Source of the DNA: Scylla paramamosain
Lineage: Eukaryota > Arthropoda > Malacostraca > Decapoda > Portunidae
Direction of reading: 5' to 3'
Length of the DNA: 64,000 nucleotides
NCBI RefSeq assembly: GCF_035594125.1
Contig: NC_087156.1
Span: forward strand, 31,839,497 to 31,903,496
Below, piece after piece: positions 51,499 to 61,699 of this stretch (its first letter is position 1; the number at the start of each line of letters is the position of its first letter). The translations under genes were made by a program, and so were the position numbers. Below the pieces are notes generated by a model, which was not told the DNA's origin, did not search any database, and worked only from the letters and a program-made list of their open reading frames with translations.

Positions 51499-51665
51499 TT
51501 ATTTTTTTTTATAAATTGGAACAATCAAGGACCTCTTCCATATAGAAGGCAGGGAACAGAAGTTATATGAACCTTTAAAAATAAGGGATAAAGAATGTGT
51601 AACTTCATCCATACATGATTTCAATAAGCATGGTTGAATCTCATCTGGTTCCATTGACGATGAAA
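51499..51665 (-). pseudogene. LINE reverse-transcriptase fragment
   Basis: Minus: MEPDEIQPCLLKSCMDEVTH, then SLPSIWKRSLIVPIYKKK, i.e. the GPDxIxPxLLK...LPxxWKxaxVxPIyKKG block of non-LTR RTs. Confidence 0.7.
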
Positions 51666-51684
51666 CAAATAAAAACAAAAAAAA

Positions 51685-52010
51685 AAAAAAAAACAGAGAG
51701 ATGTCTCTATGCCCAATATTCCCATCAAAACTTTGGTGCGGCTCAGGATGGTCAGGAAGGAGTGTTATTTGTGACATATCTGACGGGAGATGCCTTGGAG
51801 AGCCCCACAGGAAGGAGTGATGCACTGACACTAGTAATTAAAGTAATATTTACAGTGCTATTTAGTCAATGGGAAATGCAGCTCTGCAGCAATGATGACC
51901 TTGGACCTCCATATGTCGTGTTGTTGGAGTGTCTCATTTACCTTCTTAGTAACAGAGCCCCGTGCAGCTTTTGTTGTGCCGCTGAATGAGTGAATCCCTT
52001 CAGGCTACAT
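51685..52010 (+). pseudogene. Harbinger (PIF) transposase fragment
   Basis: Plus: VLFVTYLTGDALESPTGRSD and WEMQLCSNDDLGP (about 51755-51915) match the N-terminal 'GILFVTDLIRDAL.SPT.RS.A...GKMQLCSSDDLGPS' block. The end is frameshifted. Confidence 0.75.
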
Positions 52011-52129
52011 CTTTTCTCATAATACTGACTGGACGAGGTAGGAAAGTCTCGCCATCGCTCCAGGAGGGTTTCCCTTACTGGTCTTTTTGGCCTTAGGGGT
52101 CATACCGTTACAAAATCGGTGATAAATTG

Positions 52130-52345
52130 TTATTTTTTAAAATTATTTAATAAAAAAATGTAAAAAGATTGCACCATTAACTCAAAATTGAGAAGTATAA
52201 GATTTTACTGTTTTGCTCTTTCACCATTTTATATTGGTACTTAAGAGTTCATCTCAGCGCAACTTTAAGACCGCTTAAAAGATAAACACAAGTCTAAGCA
52301 GGAGGCTGAGATGAACTCTGAGAATCTTTGTCTGACTCCTTTTTA
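52130..52345. repeat. Dispersed repeat with a 14-bp perfect inverted repeat
   Basis: Arms AGAGTTCATCTCAG (52244-52257) and CTGAGATGAACTCT (52306-52319). A diverged copy of the whole repeat lies at 61385-61600. Confidence 0.75.
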
Positions 52346-52897
52346 TAATTTTCCCGGCCTCTATTTTTGTTTCTCCTTTTTCGTACTTTAGAATTTTAGA
52401 TCACAAGATGCATACATTTATCTGCCACGCTTTCATCCACTCACGTATAGGCCTGACATACGTATATTCTTGACCTCTCGTTACTTGTCTACTGTCCATT
52501 GCAGACATATTAACTCTGGCAGGTCGTGTCACCCTTCGTACTTCCTTATATTCAATACTGAAGACCACTCTTGAAGACCATAGTAACTTCCAATAAACCA
52601 AGGACTCTGATTCCTAGTATACAAAGTCCTTGACTAAACCCTATTACAAGTAGACGAGAGAAGACACCGAAACGATGACACTGCGGTCCTCATCCAGACA
52701 GAAACACCTGTGCTACATAGCTATATAGTCATAGATACCTAATATTATTCGAAAGTATACCTGCTATATTTTCTTTTTTTTTTTCTTTTTTCATTGTAGA
52801 TGCCATACTTCAATCGTTCGATCAAGATAAGTCTTCCTCTAGAAAAAAAGAAAGAAAGAAAGAGAATTCATGATCTACAAGAGTGACGTAGCTACAT

Positions 52898-52923
52898 GTT
52901 TTCATTATTATTATTATTATTAC

Positions 52924-52959
<36 letters not shown>

Positions 52960-53000
52960 CTATTGTTGTTGCTGTTGTTGTTGTTGTTGTTGTTGTTGTT
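52898..53000. repeat. (ATT)n(GTT)n microsatellite
   Basis: (ATT)n about 52903-52960 then (GTT)n 52963-52999. Confidence 0.9.
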
Positions 53001-53097
53001 AACAAGAGAGTAATCAACGTCTTCACAAAGAAAGAAAGAAAGAAGAAAGAAAGGAGGATGGGCTCGGTTAATCTTCGCTAAACGGTCGAGTCAGAAG

Positions 53098-53103
53098 TTT
53101 ATT
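53098..53103 (-). terminator. Polyadenylation signal AATAAA of the astacin-like gene
   Basis: tttatt on the plus strand, 38 nt past the stop codon at 53141. Confidence 0.6.
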
Positions 53104-53140
53104 GAAGACAACCTTCACCATGGCATGAAAGAGGTGAACC

Positions 53141-54259
53141 TCATGCGAAATAAGTTTCGTACCATTCTTTGTAACTCTTGGCTCCTGGGATGTCGTCGCC
53201 TAGGTAATGGTTCTTACAGTCATACAGGCGATTAATGGCGGCCACATCAGACCGAGTAAGACGTTTAGCAAAACCCACCTCACCTGGGAAACTCTTTTTC
53301 AAAGTCATAGTATTTTCTTTTGGGTCCCTGGCAAAGGCATTCGTGGGGTAGTGCATGACGCTGTTGAAATCATATGGCAAGCCCACCAGTGAAAGCTTGC
53401 CATACATCTTTCGATTAATGGCAAACTGGCTCTCCTTTCCCGCCTCTATTTTGTCGACGTGAACGGTAATGTATTTATCGCGATCATATCTGCTCTGTGT
53501 GTGTACTATACCAAGAGTATGGGACAGCTCGTGCAGGATAACATGTCCGGAAGGCGAGAAACACCCGCGATCTAAATTGATGGAAGTCGTCTTTAACATT
53601 GCATTGTAGCCCAGAGTGGCGAAACATCCAGCATAGAGGCTCTGAACCACCACCTTTTGCTCCTGCTTGTCGTCTATAGTAACACGACCTGTCAAGTCTG
53701 TAAAATCTACACAAGTGAGGTTTCTTATCTTGTCCATCGCCATGCTGACTAGTTCTATTTGCTTCTTTTTCAGCTTTGGGTGAAATACGAATGGCACTGT
53801 GCGATTAGGCCATCTCCTCTGGTTCATCTCCCAGATAGCTCTTTCTAGCTCCTCGTCTCCACTCTTACTGGTGTCAGGACGGACAGGCGGAAAAGGAGTC
53901 TTGGTTTCGGGGGAGGGCTCACGTTCAGGAAAGGGTGTGGGTTTGGAAGGAGTCTTTTCGGTCGGAGACGTAGTTTTAGAGAAAGGGTCATTTTTTTTGC
54001 TGTCTTTAGGGGACGGGGGTGTGATCTTGGGAAAGGGTTTGATTTTTGGGGATGGCGTGGTCTTGGGAAGAGAGGGCTTGCTTTTCGGTGATGGCGTGCT
54101 CTCGGGAGAGGTAATTTCGACAGTGGCCGTGGCATTGGTTGGGGAGGTCTTGGGTTCCTCCGTGACCTCCCAGCAGAATCGTTTGCCTGCCAACGTCAAG
54201 GGAGTACAGATCAAGACCCACCCTGATACAAGCAATAAAAGCAACGTTGCCCTCACCAT
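53141..54259 (-). CDS. Secreted astacin-like zinc metalloprotease, single exon, with Pro/Ser/Thr-rich linker
   Basis: A 372-codon ORF. Residues 1-24 form a signal peptide (MVRATLLLLLVSGWVLICTP...). Residues 35-132 are a Pro/Ser/Thr/Lys linker with TPSPK/KPTPFP-type repeats. The catalytic domain starts near NRTVPFVFHP (152-161). Zinc motif HELSHTLGIVH (243-253) continues TQSRYDRD; the Met-turn is SVMHYP (300-305) with the Tyr ligand at 304. Cys 183, 212, 233 and 348 fit the two astacin disulfides. E244 (catalytic base) is present. Odd points: the family's Glu right after the third His is Thr (254); no FxGD-type cysteine- or aspartate-switch pro-segment is visible; no CUB or EGF domain follows. 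No intron breaks it. Likely a secreted digestive or matrix protease, but substrate unknown. Confidence 0.92.
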   Translation of the reverse strand: MVRATLLLLLVSGWVLICTPLTLAGKRFCWEVTEEPKTSPTNATATVEITSPESTPSPKSKPSLPKTTPSPKIKPFPKITPPSPKDSKKNDPFSKTTSPTEKTPSKPTPFPEREPSPETKTPFPPVRPDTSKSGDEELERAIWEMNQRRWPNRTVPFVFHPKLKKKQIELVSMAMDKIRNLTCVDFTDLTGRVTIDDKQEQKVVVQSLYAGCFATLGYNAMLKTTSINLDRGCFSPSGHVILHELSHTLGIVHTQSRYDRDKYITVHVDKIEAGKESQFAINRKMYGKLSLVGLPYDFNSVMHYPTNAFARDPKENTMTLKKSFPGEVGFAKRLTRSDVAAINRLYDCKNHYLGDDIPGAKSYKEWYETYFA

Positions 54260-54410
54260 TAACTATAATTGCAGAAATGTTATAAATATTTAATTGAAAT
54301 GCGCAGTTCTGCAGCACGTTTGCGGAAAAAGAAACAGAACCGATCAGAATAAAAATAAATAAATAAATAATAACAGAAGTCTGGCTAAGTACGGTTGCCT
54401 ACTGAATTCA

Positions 54411-54412
54411 CA

Positions 54413-54500
<88 letters not shown>
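54411..54500. repeat. (CT)n microsatellite
   Basis: Lies about 150 bp upstream of the astacin-like start codon. Confidence 0.95.
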
Positions 54501-54502
<2 letters not shown>

Positions 54503-55580
54503 CTTGTAGAAAAGTAGGTAAATAAAGACTGAATTTTTTTTTTTTTTTGTTTCTGGAACATATTAATCTTCAATTCAATTTACTTGTTTTACCAATACTT
54601 TTTTTTTTCTGATGCTTATTTTCTTTTCTTCTATAATACTGATACAATTCTCGTTTCAGGGAAATCATTATAAAATTTCAGTAAGCTTGCGCTCTTCATA
54701 TGCAGTTAGAATTATAGTTTTATCAGAATGTTTACAAATGTCTAACATCTCTATTCTTCATACGTAATTTTTCAGTGTAAACAGTGTAAACATGACATCC
54801 TTTCTTCAAAATGTTATTGTATATCTTTAATTGCTATTCAGACTGCTCTCCATTGGTACACGTGTGGTTAATACACTGCAACATTTACTTATCTATTTAC
54901 TGTCAAATGGAGCATTTTTATGGAGACCTCATGCTATTACACTTATGTCTAGAGTTGGCCATAATAAGTGAAAAGACCTCGTTATTTTGATTATTTTGGC
55001 AAACATGTGCTTTTAATGGTGCACCGATGACTGAGTTCTAGGCAGTTGTTTACATTCTTTACTAGATAGAGTATCCTTCATTGAATAAAAAAAAAAAAAG
55101 TAGATCCAATTTATGGTCAGTCAGTAGTCATTTTCGATGGGGTGTCCTGGGATTTTATCAAGCATTGCTCTTCCATTTTGATGCACCAGTAATAATATAT
55201 CTGTATGAATTTAATTTCCGGTCATTATGACAGAAGTTTTTCGAAATATCTTCAACATGATGTATGATACAAAGTCCGAAATAAATTATCTTCATGAACA
55301 ACAAAATGTGTAAACTTTCATGAACTTAAATATTAATTTTCTTATCATAAATTTGATATTTAATGTACTCAAGATGCATAAAATATATACGCTAATTAAT
55401 TTTACTTTCAATATTGCTATTATTCTCGGAAGGGAATGTGAGCTTTTATTGGGAGGGAAGACACGCCGCTAATTAGTGACTCGGGACAGGTGCAACCAAG
55501 GTGCGCATGTTACTATTTCTTTAATACTGGCCCTGCCCATTACCTGGGAGTGTTGAGGACGTAGAATGGTGGAAGTGATG
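54501..55580. other. Intergenic, no gene found
   Basis: AT-rich; nothing recognised. Confidence 0.55.
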
Positions 55581-55586
55581 TTATTC

Positions 55587-55588
<2 letters not shown>

Positions 55589-55658
<70 letters not shown>
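55589..55658. repeat. (ATT)n microsatellite
   Basis: Pure ATT run. Confidence 0.95.
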
Positions 55659-55660
<2 letters not shown>

Positions 55661-56134
55661 AATAATACCAAAAAAATAGACAGAAGCTGAACAAAATTTC
55701 ACACTCTTGCTGACGTATCTCTCTCTCTCTCTCTGGTTTGTTGAGTGGTGACTAACAACAATATATTGTGAGATGTGTAAAAAAATAAATAAATAAACCG
55801 CACATACTCGTACACCCTTGGCTTCCTCTGGTTCCCCTATCATCTGTTTAACTCTTTCCCCTGCCGCCCTTCCTCCCCGTCGGAAGCTTTCATCCTGCTG
55901 ATAAGCAGCCACCATTTTTTTTTTTTTTTGATGATCTAATTTGAAAGCTATGTTGAAACTCGACATGAATAAAGCAATAAAGCAATCTGTGAGTCTCTAG
56001 GCTGTCCTCGTGCTGCAGAATGAACAGGTGTAATGGTGTGCTGTGGTGGTGATGGTGCAGCATGTGTGCCAGTCACTACTCAGCAGAGGAGAGGGTTCCT
56101 ACAGGCAGCTCCAGAACCAAGGAATCTTCACCGC

Positions 56135-56772
56135 AGCACCACCACCACCACCACCACCGTCAGAAGAAGAAGAAGAAGCAACACCACCACCACCACCATC
56201 AGAGGAAGAAGAAGAAAAAGCAGCACAACCAGTATCAGCAGATCAAGAAAGAAGAAAAAAAAAACATCACTATCAACAGCAGAGGAAGAAGAATAAGAAG
56301 CACCACCATCACCATCAAAGGAGAAGCAGCAGGAGCACCACTACCGTCAGAGAAAGATGAAGCAGCACCACCATCAGCAGAGGAAGAAGCAACACCACCA
56401 TCACAGGAAGAAGAAGCAGCACCACCACCACCATCATCAGAGGAAGAAGAAGAAACAGCAGAAGCACCACCACCACCACCAGTAGAGGAAGACGAAGAAG
56501 CAGCACCACCATCACCATCAGCAGAGGAAGAAAAAGCAGCACCACCACCAGCAGCAGCAGATGAAGAAGAAGCACCACCACCACCACCACCACCAGAGAA
56601 AGAAGAAGAAGAAGCAACAGCACCACCAGGAGCAGCAGAGGAAGAAGAAGCATCAGCACCACCACCAGAGGAAGAAGAAAGAGCAGCAGCAGCACCAGCA
56701 ACAGCAGCAAAGGAAGAAGAAGCAGCACCACCACTACCTGTAGAGAAAGAAGATAAAGCACCACCGGACTGA
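56135..56772. repeat. Low-complexity block of CAC- and GAA-type trinucleotides (A)
   Basis: Irregular minisatellite alternating (CAC)n with (GAA/GAG)n around cagaggaagaagaagcagcac. Open in several frames on both strands (plus-strand frame 56062-56772 would be Glu/Ala/Pro-rich), which is expected for such a repeat and not evidence of a gene. Confidence 0.8.
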
Positions 56773-56819
56773 CCTTGACAACTTCAAGCACCACCGAACT
56801 GACTTATTCAAGCAGGTTA

Positions 56820-56885
56820 AGGATAGGAAGGTTAGAATAGGCTAGGATAGGTTAGAATAAGATAGGATAAGATATGGTTAGTTAG
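56820..56885. repeat. Degenerate GGTTAG/GGATAG repeats
   Basis: ggttaaggataggaaggttagaataggctaggataggttag: telomere-like (TTAGG) variants between the two trinucleotide blocks. Confidence 0.5.
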
Positions 56886-57689
56886 GTGGTCCATGTAGTT
56901 CCCAGGGTCAGTAGGAGGAAGAAGAAGAAGACGCAGCACCACCATCGGAAGAAGAAGCAGCACCACACCATCAGAGGAAGAAGAAGCACTATCATCACCA
57001 TCAGAGGAAAAAGAAAAAGCAACAGCACTACCACCATCAGAGGAAGAAGAAGAAGAAGAAACCGCACCATCATCACCATCAGAGGAAAAAGAAGCATCAC
57101 CACCACTACCAGCAGAGGAAGAAGAAGAAGCAGCGCCACCACCACCACGATCAGAGGAAAAAGAAGAAGAAGAAGCACCACCACCACCAGCAGCAGAGGA
57201 AGAAGAAGAAGAAGCAGCACCACCACCACCATTAGAGGAAGGAGAAGTAGCAGCACCGCCATCAGAGGAAGAAGAAGCAGAACTACCACCAGTAGAGGAA
57301 TAAGATGTACCACCACCAGTAAAGGAAGTAGAAGAAGCACCACCACCACCATCAGAGGAAGAAGTAGGACCACCACCACCATCAGAGGAAGAAGAAGCAG
57401 CACCATCATTACCAGCAGAGGAAGAAGCATCACCACCACCACCATCAGAGGAAGAAGAAGCAGCACCACCATCACCAGCAGAGGAAGAAGAAGCATCACC
57501 ACCACCACCATCAGAGGAAGAAGAAGCAGCACCACCATCACCAGCAGAGGAAGAAGAAGCAGCAGCAGCACCGCCACCATTACTTTCGAGTTTTCCTCTC
57601 ATCTCCTTAGGAAAGCGAATAAAGAACAAATCATTATTCCACTTGGAGTTATTTGGATAGTATACAGCTGAGCAAGATCGAATACCCAT
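56832..57689 (-). other. ORF joining a THAP-like start to the trinucleotide repeat
   Basis: Minus strand, 285 codons. Residues 1-35 (MGIRSCSAVYYPNNSKWNND and LFFIRFPKEMRG) resemble the beginning of a THAP zinc finger (C-x-A-x2-C..., FxRFPKD). The second Cys is Tyr. The rest is Gly/Ser/Ala/Asp repeats encoded by block B. More likely a THAP-coding exon of a transposon ending at a donor (GAAA|gtaatg, near 57582) than a real fusion. Confidence 0.4.
56919..57580. repeat. Low-complexity block of CAC- and GAA-type trinucleotides (B)
   Basis: Same unit as block A but tidier near 57320-57560, where a unit of about 54-60 bp (accaccaccaccatcagagg, aagaagaagcagcaccacc...) repeats almost exactly. Confidence 0.85.
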
Positions 57690-57800
57690 CTTGGCAACGT
57701 ATATGCTAATAAAAAGCTGCCTGAGCAGACAAATCGCACCTCTCTACGTTCTTCAAGCGATGGCTTAGTGCTTTATTCTTCGCGGAGTGGGCCGTCCTTC
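57590..57800 (-). repeat. THAP-module repeat, copy 1
   Basis: Homologous to 60835-61015 over about 180 bp, including the upstream noncoding part (ttggcaacgtatatg, aataaaa, cgacaaatcgc). Reading CSAVYYPNNSKWNNDLF. Confidence 0.65.
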
Positions 57801-58384
57801 TATACAGGGGCGGTATTAACAAAGATTCTGAAGTACAAAGATAGCACCAAGGGCTCTGTCTACTAAGAGGGCGGTCCATTCAATGTTAAATTTTTGCGCT
57901 CCCCCCGACGGTGGCACCTCCAGCGGCCAACTTGCATTAGTTTACTATTACCAGCACCATTTGGGAGCAAAATTTTCTTGAGGTATACGCACTAGTTTCA
58001 CAAGATTTGGCTGCAGGAACACTAAAATAAAGTATGATATAACTGAGTGCAATACTTACCGCTAATTCTTTTTAGTAACCAAAGCTGCAGGTACCGTATC
58101 ACCCTATCTAATCTCTCTACATGCCCCTCTCAGATGAAAAATTCCACAACATTCACTCTAGTCTGCTGTGGCACATTTTGTAGCAAAGCCATGGATGGTA
58201 ATGTCAGCAAGGACTCTATACTTGGATATACAGAGTTCCCTTGATATATGTAAACTAGTATCATTCTTTATTCTTTCATGGGCACTAACTACTGCCTTTG
58301 CTTACCTTTGTTAGTGATTTTTAAGACGCTTACCTCACATCTCATTTTTTTTATGGTATATTTCCATAGTTTCTTAACTTTAAC

Positions 58385-58417
<33 letters not shown>

Positions 58418-58529
58418 TTTGTACAGAAGTAGGCTTTAATGAGACTTCAGCTCTCAGCCGTATGTTAGGGCTAGTAAAATACATTGATTACCTATATAAT
58501 TTTGTTCTTATTGAGAGTGGGGGATAACT

Positions 58530-58800
58530 CTTCATTACATTGCCTGGTTTCCCAAAGGCACTCCATCCTATTCCTATCGTTCTGTTGATGTACTTTTCAT
58601 GTTCTGGGCTCAAACTATTTTCCTTCTACATAAATATTCCTAACACATTCTATAACCTCATTCTCGATTCTAATTTCTTTACCTGGTATAAAGTTGTTGA
58701 AAACTTTTGCTTTCTTCATGTTAATTCTCAACCCTATTGCATTTATGTATAACTGTAAAATAATATCCTGAAGCTCATGTAAATTTCTTTAATTAACAAC
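58530..58800 (-). pseudogene. RTE-type LINE RT fragment
   Basis: Minus: LQDIILQLYINAIGLRINMK (about 58715-58775) then KAKVFNNFIPGKEIRIENEV, matching the LxLNxxKTKvM...I.G..Ie.V block after the YADD motif in RTE-like RTs. Confidence 0.6.
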
Positions 58801-59480
58801 GCATGTCATGATGTCACCCCTAAATTAAAGGCAGGAATGTGAATATTGTATTTGCCTCGTGTAATCTAATTAATTCTTGATCCAGTACTCAATGTTATGT
58901 AAATCATAGAGAAAAACCAACAATTGCTTGCCTGTTTAATCATTACCATGCAGGCTTAATCACAAGGCTTGGTCATAAGTCATAAGTGTAACGCTCCTTT
59001 TTATTATTTCTGTGTTTCTTTGAGTCTCCCCAATAATTGTTTTCTTTTATAGCTTGCGGTGAAGAGGAGGATAATAGCGGTAATTAAAGGTTTAGTGATT
59101 ATATGAAAAAGTATATTTATAAGGCGTGTATTCGTGGGAGTGATTTAAAAGTCTTGAAACATTTGTTATAAATAGTCTTTACTTATTTCAACTGTGGTTT
59201 TCTCTAATCAGTGGTAATACGAATAATAGGATTACATCATGTTGCGTCAGCCTACCAGTAACTCATAGGGTGTCATTCCCTAGCTTATAAAATAAGTTAG
59301 TAATTTAGAATTCAATTATTAACTTCAACTAATGTCCAGCCTATATGCTCACCTTGCTAGCCAATTATTCCTGCATTTTTATTTAAACTCACGGTTCAGT
59401 AAAATTATTTGTGAAAGAAGAGAGAGAGAGAACTAGCTAAGGTTCCAATAACTTCAGAGGCCTGGGGGTGTTGAGGGAGA
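58801..59480. other. No gene found
   Basis: AT-rich; a (TTTA)n-like run at 58388-58417 precedes it. Confidence 0.5.
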
Positions 59481-59484
59481 GAGC

Positions 59485-59663
59485 ACAGAATGGCGTCTCC
59501 CTTCCCTCTGGCAACAGGTGGGTTTCGTAGCTCTGAAATATTTGATTTTTCTTTTATTTAGAAGTGAATATTACTGTATTCATGTTTATTATTCATGCCT
59601 CTAGTGAAGATATAGTGACTGTACGTGTTGACAGAATGGCGTCTCCCTTCCCTCTGGCAACAG
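59485..59663 (+). repeat. 33-bp perfect direct repeat containing an ATG frame
   Basis: acagaatggcgtctcccttc... occurs at 59485-59517 and 59631-59663, identical over 33 bp and unrelated outside. Each encodes MASPFPLAT. The first copy ends at a plausible donor (CAACAG|gtgggt). Confidence 0.8.
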
Positions 59664-60246
59664 ATAAAATAGCCGGTGTTGGTCCCACGTGGAGACAGGC
59701 CACAGAGTCTTGGGAAAGTGTTAGCCATGTAATGTTTCTTTAGTCAAATATAGTCTACTGTGAATGTGTTGTGAGCAATATTATTGCCGTAGAGAAGTGA
59801 TGGATGAAGGCTGTGACGCGATTTAGGGATATAACGGTGCCCAGAATCAATGGTACTCTTGAGGAGTTATAAAAGTAATTATTTTCTTGTGTATTCGTAG
59901 TGTTAAGTAACGGAGTATAAGTGTATATGCCATATCAGAATTTCAAGTGCCTTATTTTTTTTTTTTCTAGATTAACCACTCGATAGTGTCATAGTGGGTC
60001 AGTCAACCCAAAGAATCCCATCAGTATTATTCATTTAATTATTTTTTGCTATTTTTATATTTTTCGTTCCTCCTAATAAAGCCACACTGTAGGTACTGTG
60101 TGATAATTAACCTCTCCCTACCCTCTGGCCATGACGATGAAGGCGAGAACCATTACCAATCAAAAATGTTTTCTTTTTTCTATTGTGTGTGCGTGCTTCA
60201 CCTCTTCTCTCTTCCTCTTCTTTTTTCTTCTTCACCGTGAAGATCT

Positions 60247-60465
60247 TTGCCTCGTCTCATTAGAGCTCTGATCGGACCGGTGAGGAAGAGGAGGAGGAGG
60301 GGGGAACCGGAGGGGGAAGGGTGGCGTTACATAAGTAATGGCATTTGGGTTTTGGTCACTAGGAATAAGGAAGTCAACATTCACAGGTTGACTCCCCCAA
60401 GCGATTTGGAAGGTAATGTCTGGAAATCGTATTTTAGTCTAAATTTCCTACCTATAAGATCTTAA
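60247..60465 (+). other. Unassigned ORF, 72 codons, Arg-rich
   Basis: Reads MPRLIRALIGPVRKRRRRGE then WRYISNGIWVLVTRNKEVNI. Two potential donors (GACCG|gtgagg at about 60279; TTGGAAG|gtaatg at 60411) suggest possible exon pieces, but no homologue is recognised. Confidence 0.25.
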
Positions 60466-60759
60466 TACTGAAACATACTGCTAAGATATTTGTGCAGAGT
60501 GGACTTGAATGTTGGCATGATTGGCATGCTAATACTGTGGCAGGTAATTCCACACTGCACCCATCTTCACATCACACTTCATTACACGAAAACTTGTGAG
60601 CTGCATTCAAGGAGTGACCATGAATAATTCAGTCACAATGCCATGTAACCATTAGGCTGGTACATAACCCACTACCTGAAAAGCCCAGTACAGTACCAAT
60701 GATACAGATCTCAGTTACATTATGAGTTCACATATAAAGTAAAGGGGAACTTCCGAGTC

Positions 60760-61015
60760 TAAAAAAGTTACTCTCCTCTCACGATCCTTAGAAGAGCGAA
60801 AAAAAAAAAAATGAAATAAAAGATAATAAATAAAAAAAGAAAAAAAGTAAGAACAAATCCTTATTCCACTTGTAATTATTTGAACAGTACGTTGCTGAGC
60901 ATGATCAAATACCCATCTTGGCAACGTATATGTGAATAAAAGCTTGCTTGAATCGACAAATCGCTTCTCCCCACACGTTCTTTAGTGCGGCGGCTGAGTG
61001 TTTTAACCCTCTGGC
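60760..61015 (-). pseudogene. THAP-module repeat, copy 2 (pseudogene)
   Basis: Minus: MGI*SCSATYCSNNYKWNKD. Both THAP cysteines are kept, but a TGA replaces the CGA of copy 1 (a CpG transition), and T-runs break it after KDLF. Confidence 0.65.
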
Positions 61016-61384
61016 AATTCGGCTTTGCGTTCGGGCGGCGACTATCTCGCCCATTGGAGTTGCCCGTCCTCATACTATAGTCATTGCTTCGTGTCATGCT
61101 TAACTTCCCAAATCGCACTGAGCCTATGTGCGCTGAGCCATAGAGCTTACGGCGCCGAAAAGATAAGACTATCCGGAGGTTGCTTAACTGCTTTAGGCTA
61201 AACGTAGGCCAAAAATTCTACATACATTCCTTGGTCGTAAACACTAAGACAAAATACTCGCCGCTCGTGCCTTGCGCGGGATCGAATTTGCTTATATATT
61301 ATATGAAAAAAAAAAAAAACCGATCATGCACAAATATCCTTACAAAATCTATTTTTGTTTTTGTCATTTAACTCCCCAAATAAA

Positions 61385-61600
61385 TAAATAAATAAAAATT
61401 GCATTATTAACGCGAAACCAAGAAAAAAATAAGATTTTACTGTTTCGCTCTTTCACAGTTTCATACTGGGACTTAAGTTTAATGGTCACTTCAGCCTTTT
61501 AGCATGATTAAGAGATAAGCACAAGTCTAAGCAGAACACTGAGCAGAAGGCTAAGAATTTTTGTTAATACTGCTCCAGAGTCCTTGATCAGCAGTCCTTG
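61385..61600. repeat. Second copy of the 52.1-52.3 kb repeat
   Basis: Shares aagattttactgtttNgctctttca, cttaagtt and cacaagtctaagcag with 52190-52300, but the inverted-repeat arms have diverged. Confidence 0.65.
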
Positions 61601-61628
61601 CTATCATTTTTTTTTTTTTTTTGGCACC

Positions 61629-61662
61629 TGAGGCACCAGCAGCAGCAGCAGCAGCAGCAGAG
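61629..61662. repeat. (CAG)n microsatellite
   Basis: About eight uninterrupted units. Confidence 0.9.
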
Positions 61663-61699
61663 TCAGACACGTGAGAGCAGTGCTCTCAGACACCCAGAT

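Noticed and set aside
53484..54293. Alternative frames across the astacin gene (plus and minus shadows)
   Set aside because: They overlap a full-length, motif-complete protease frame and carry no domain of their own.
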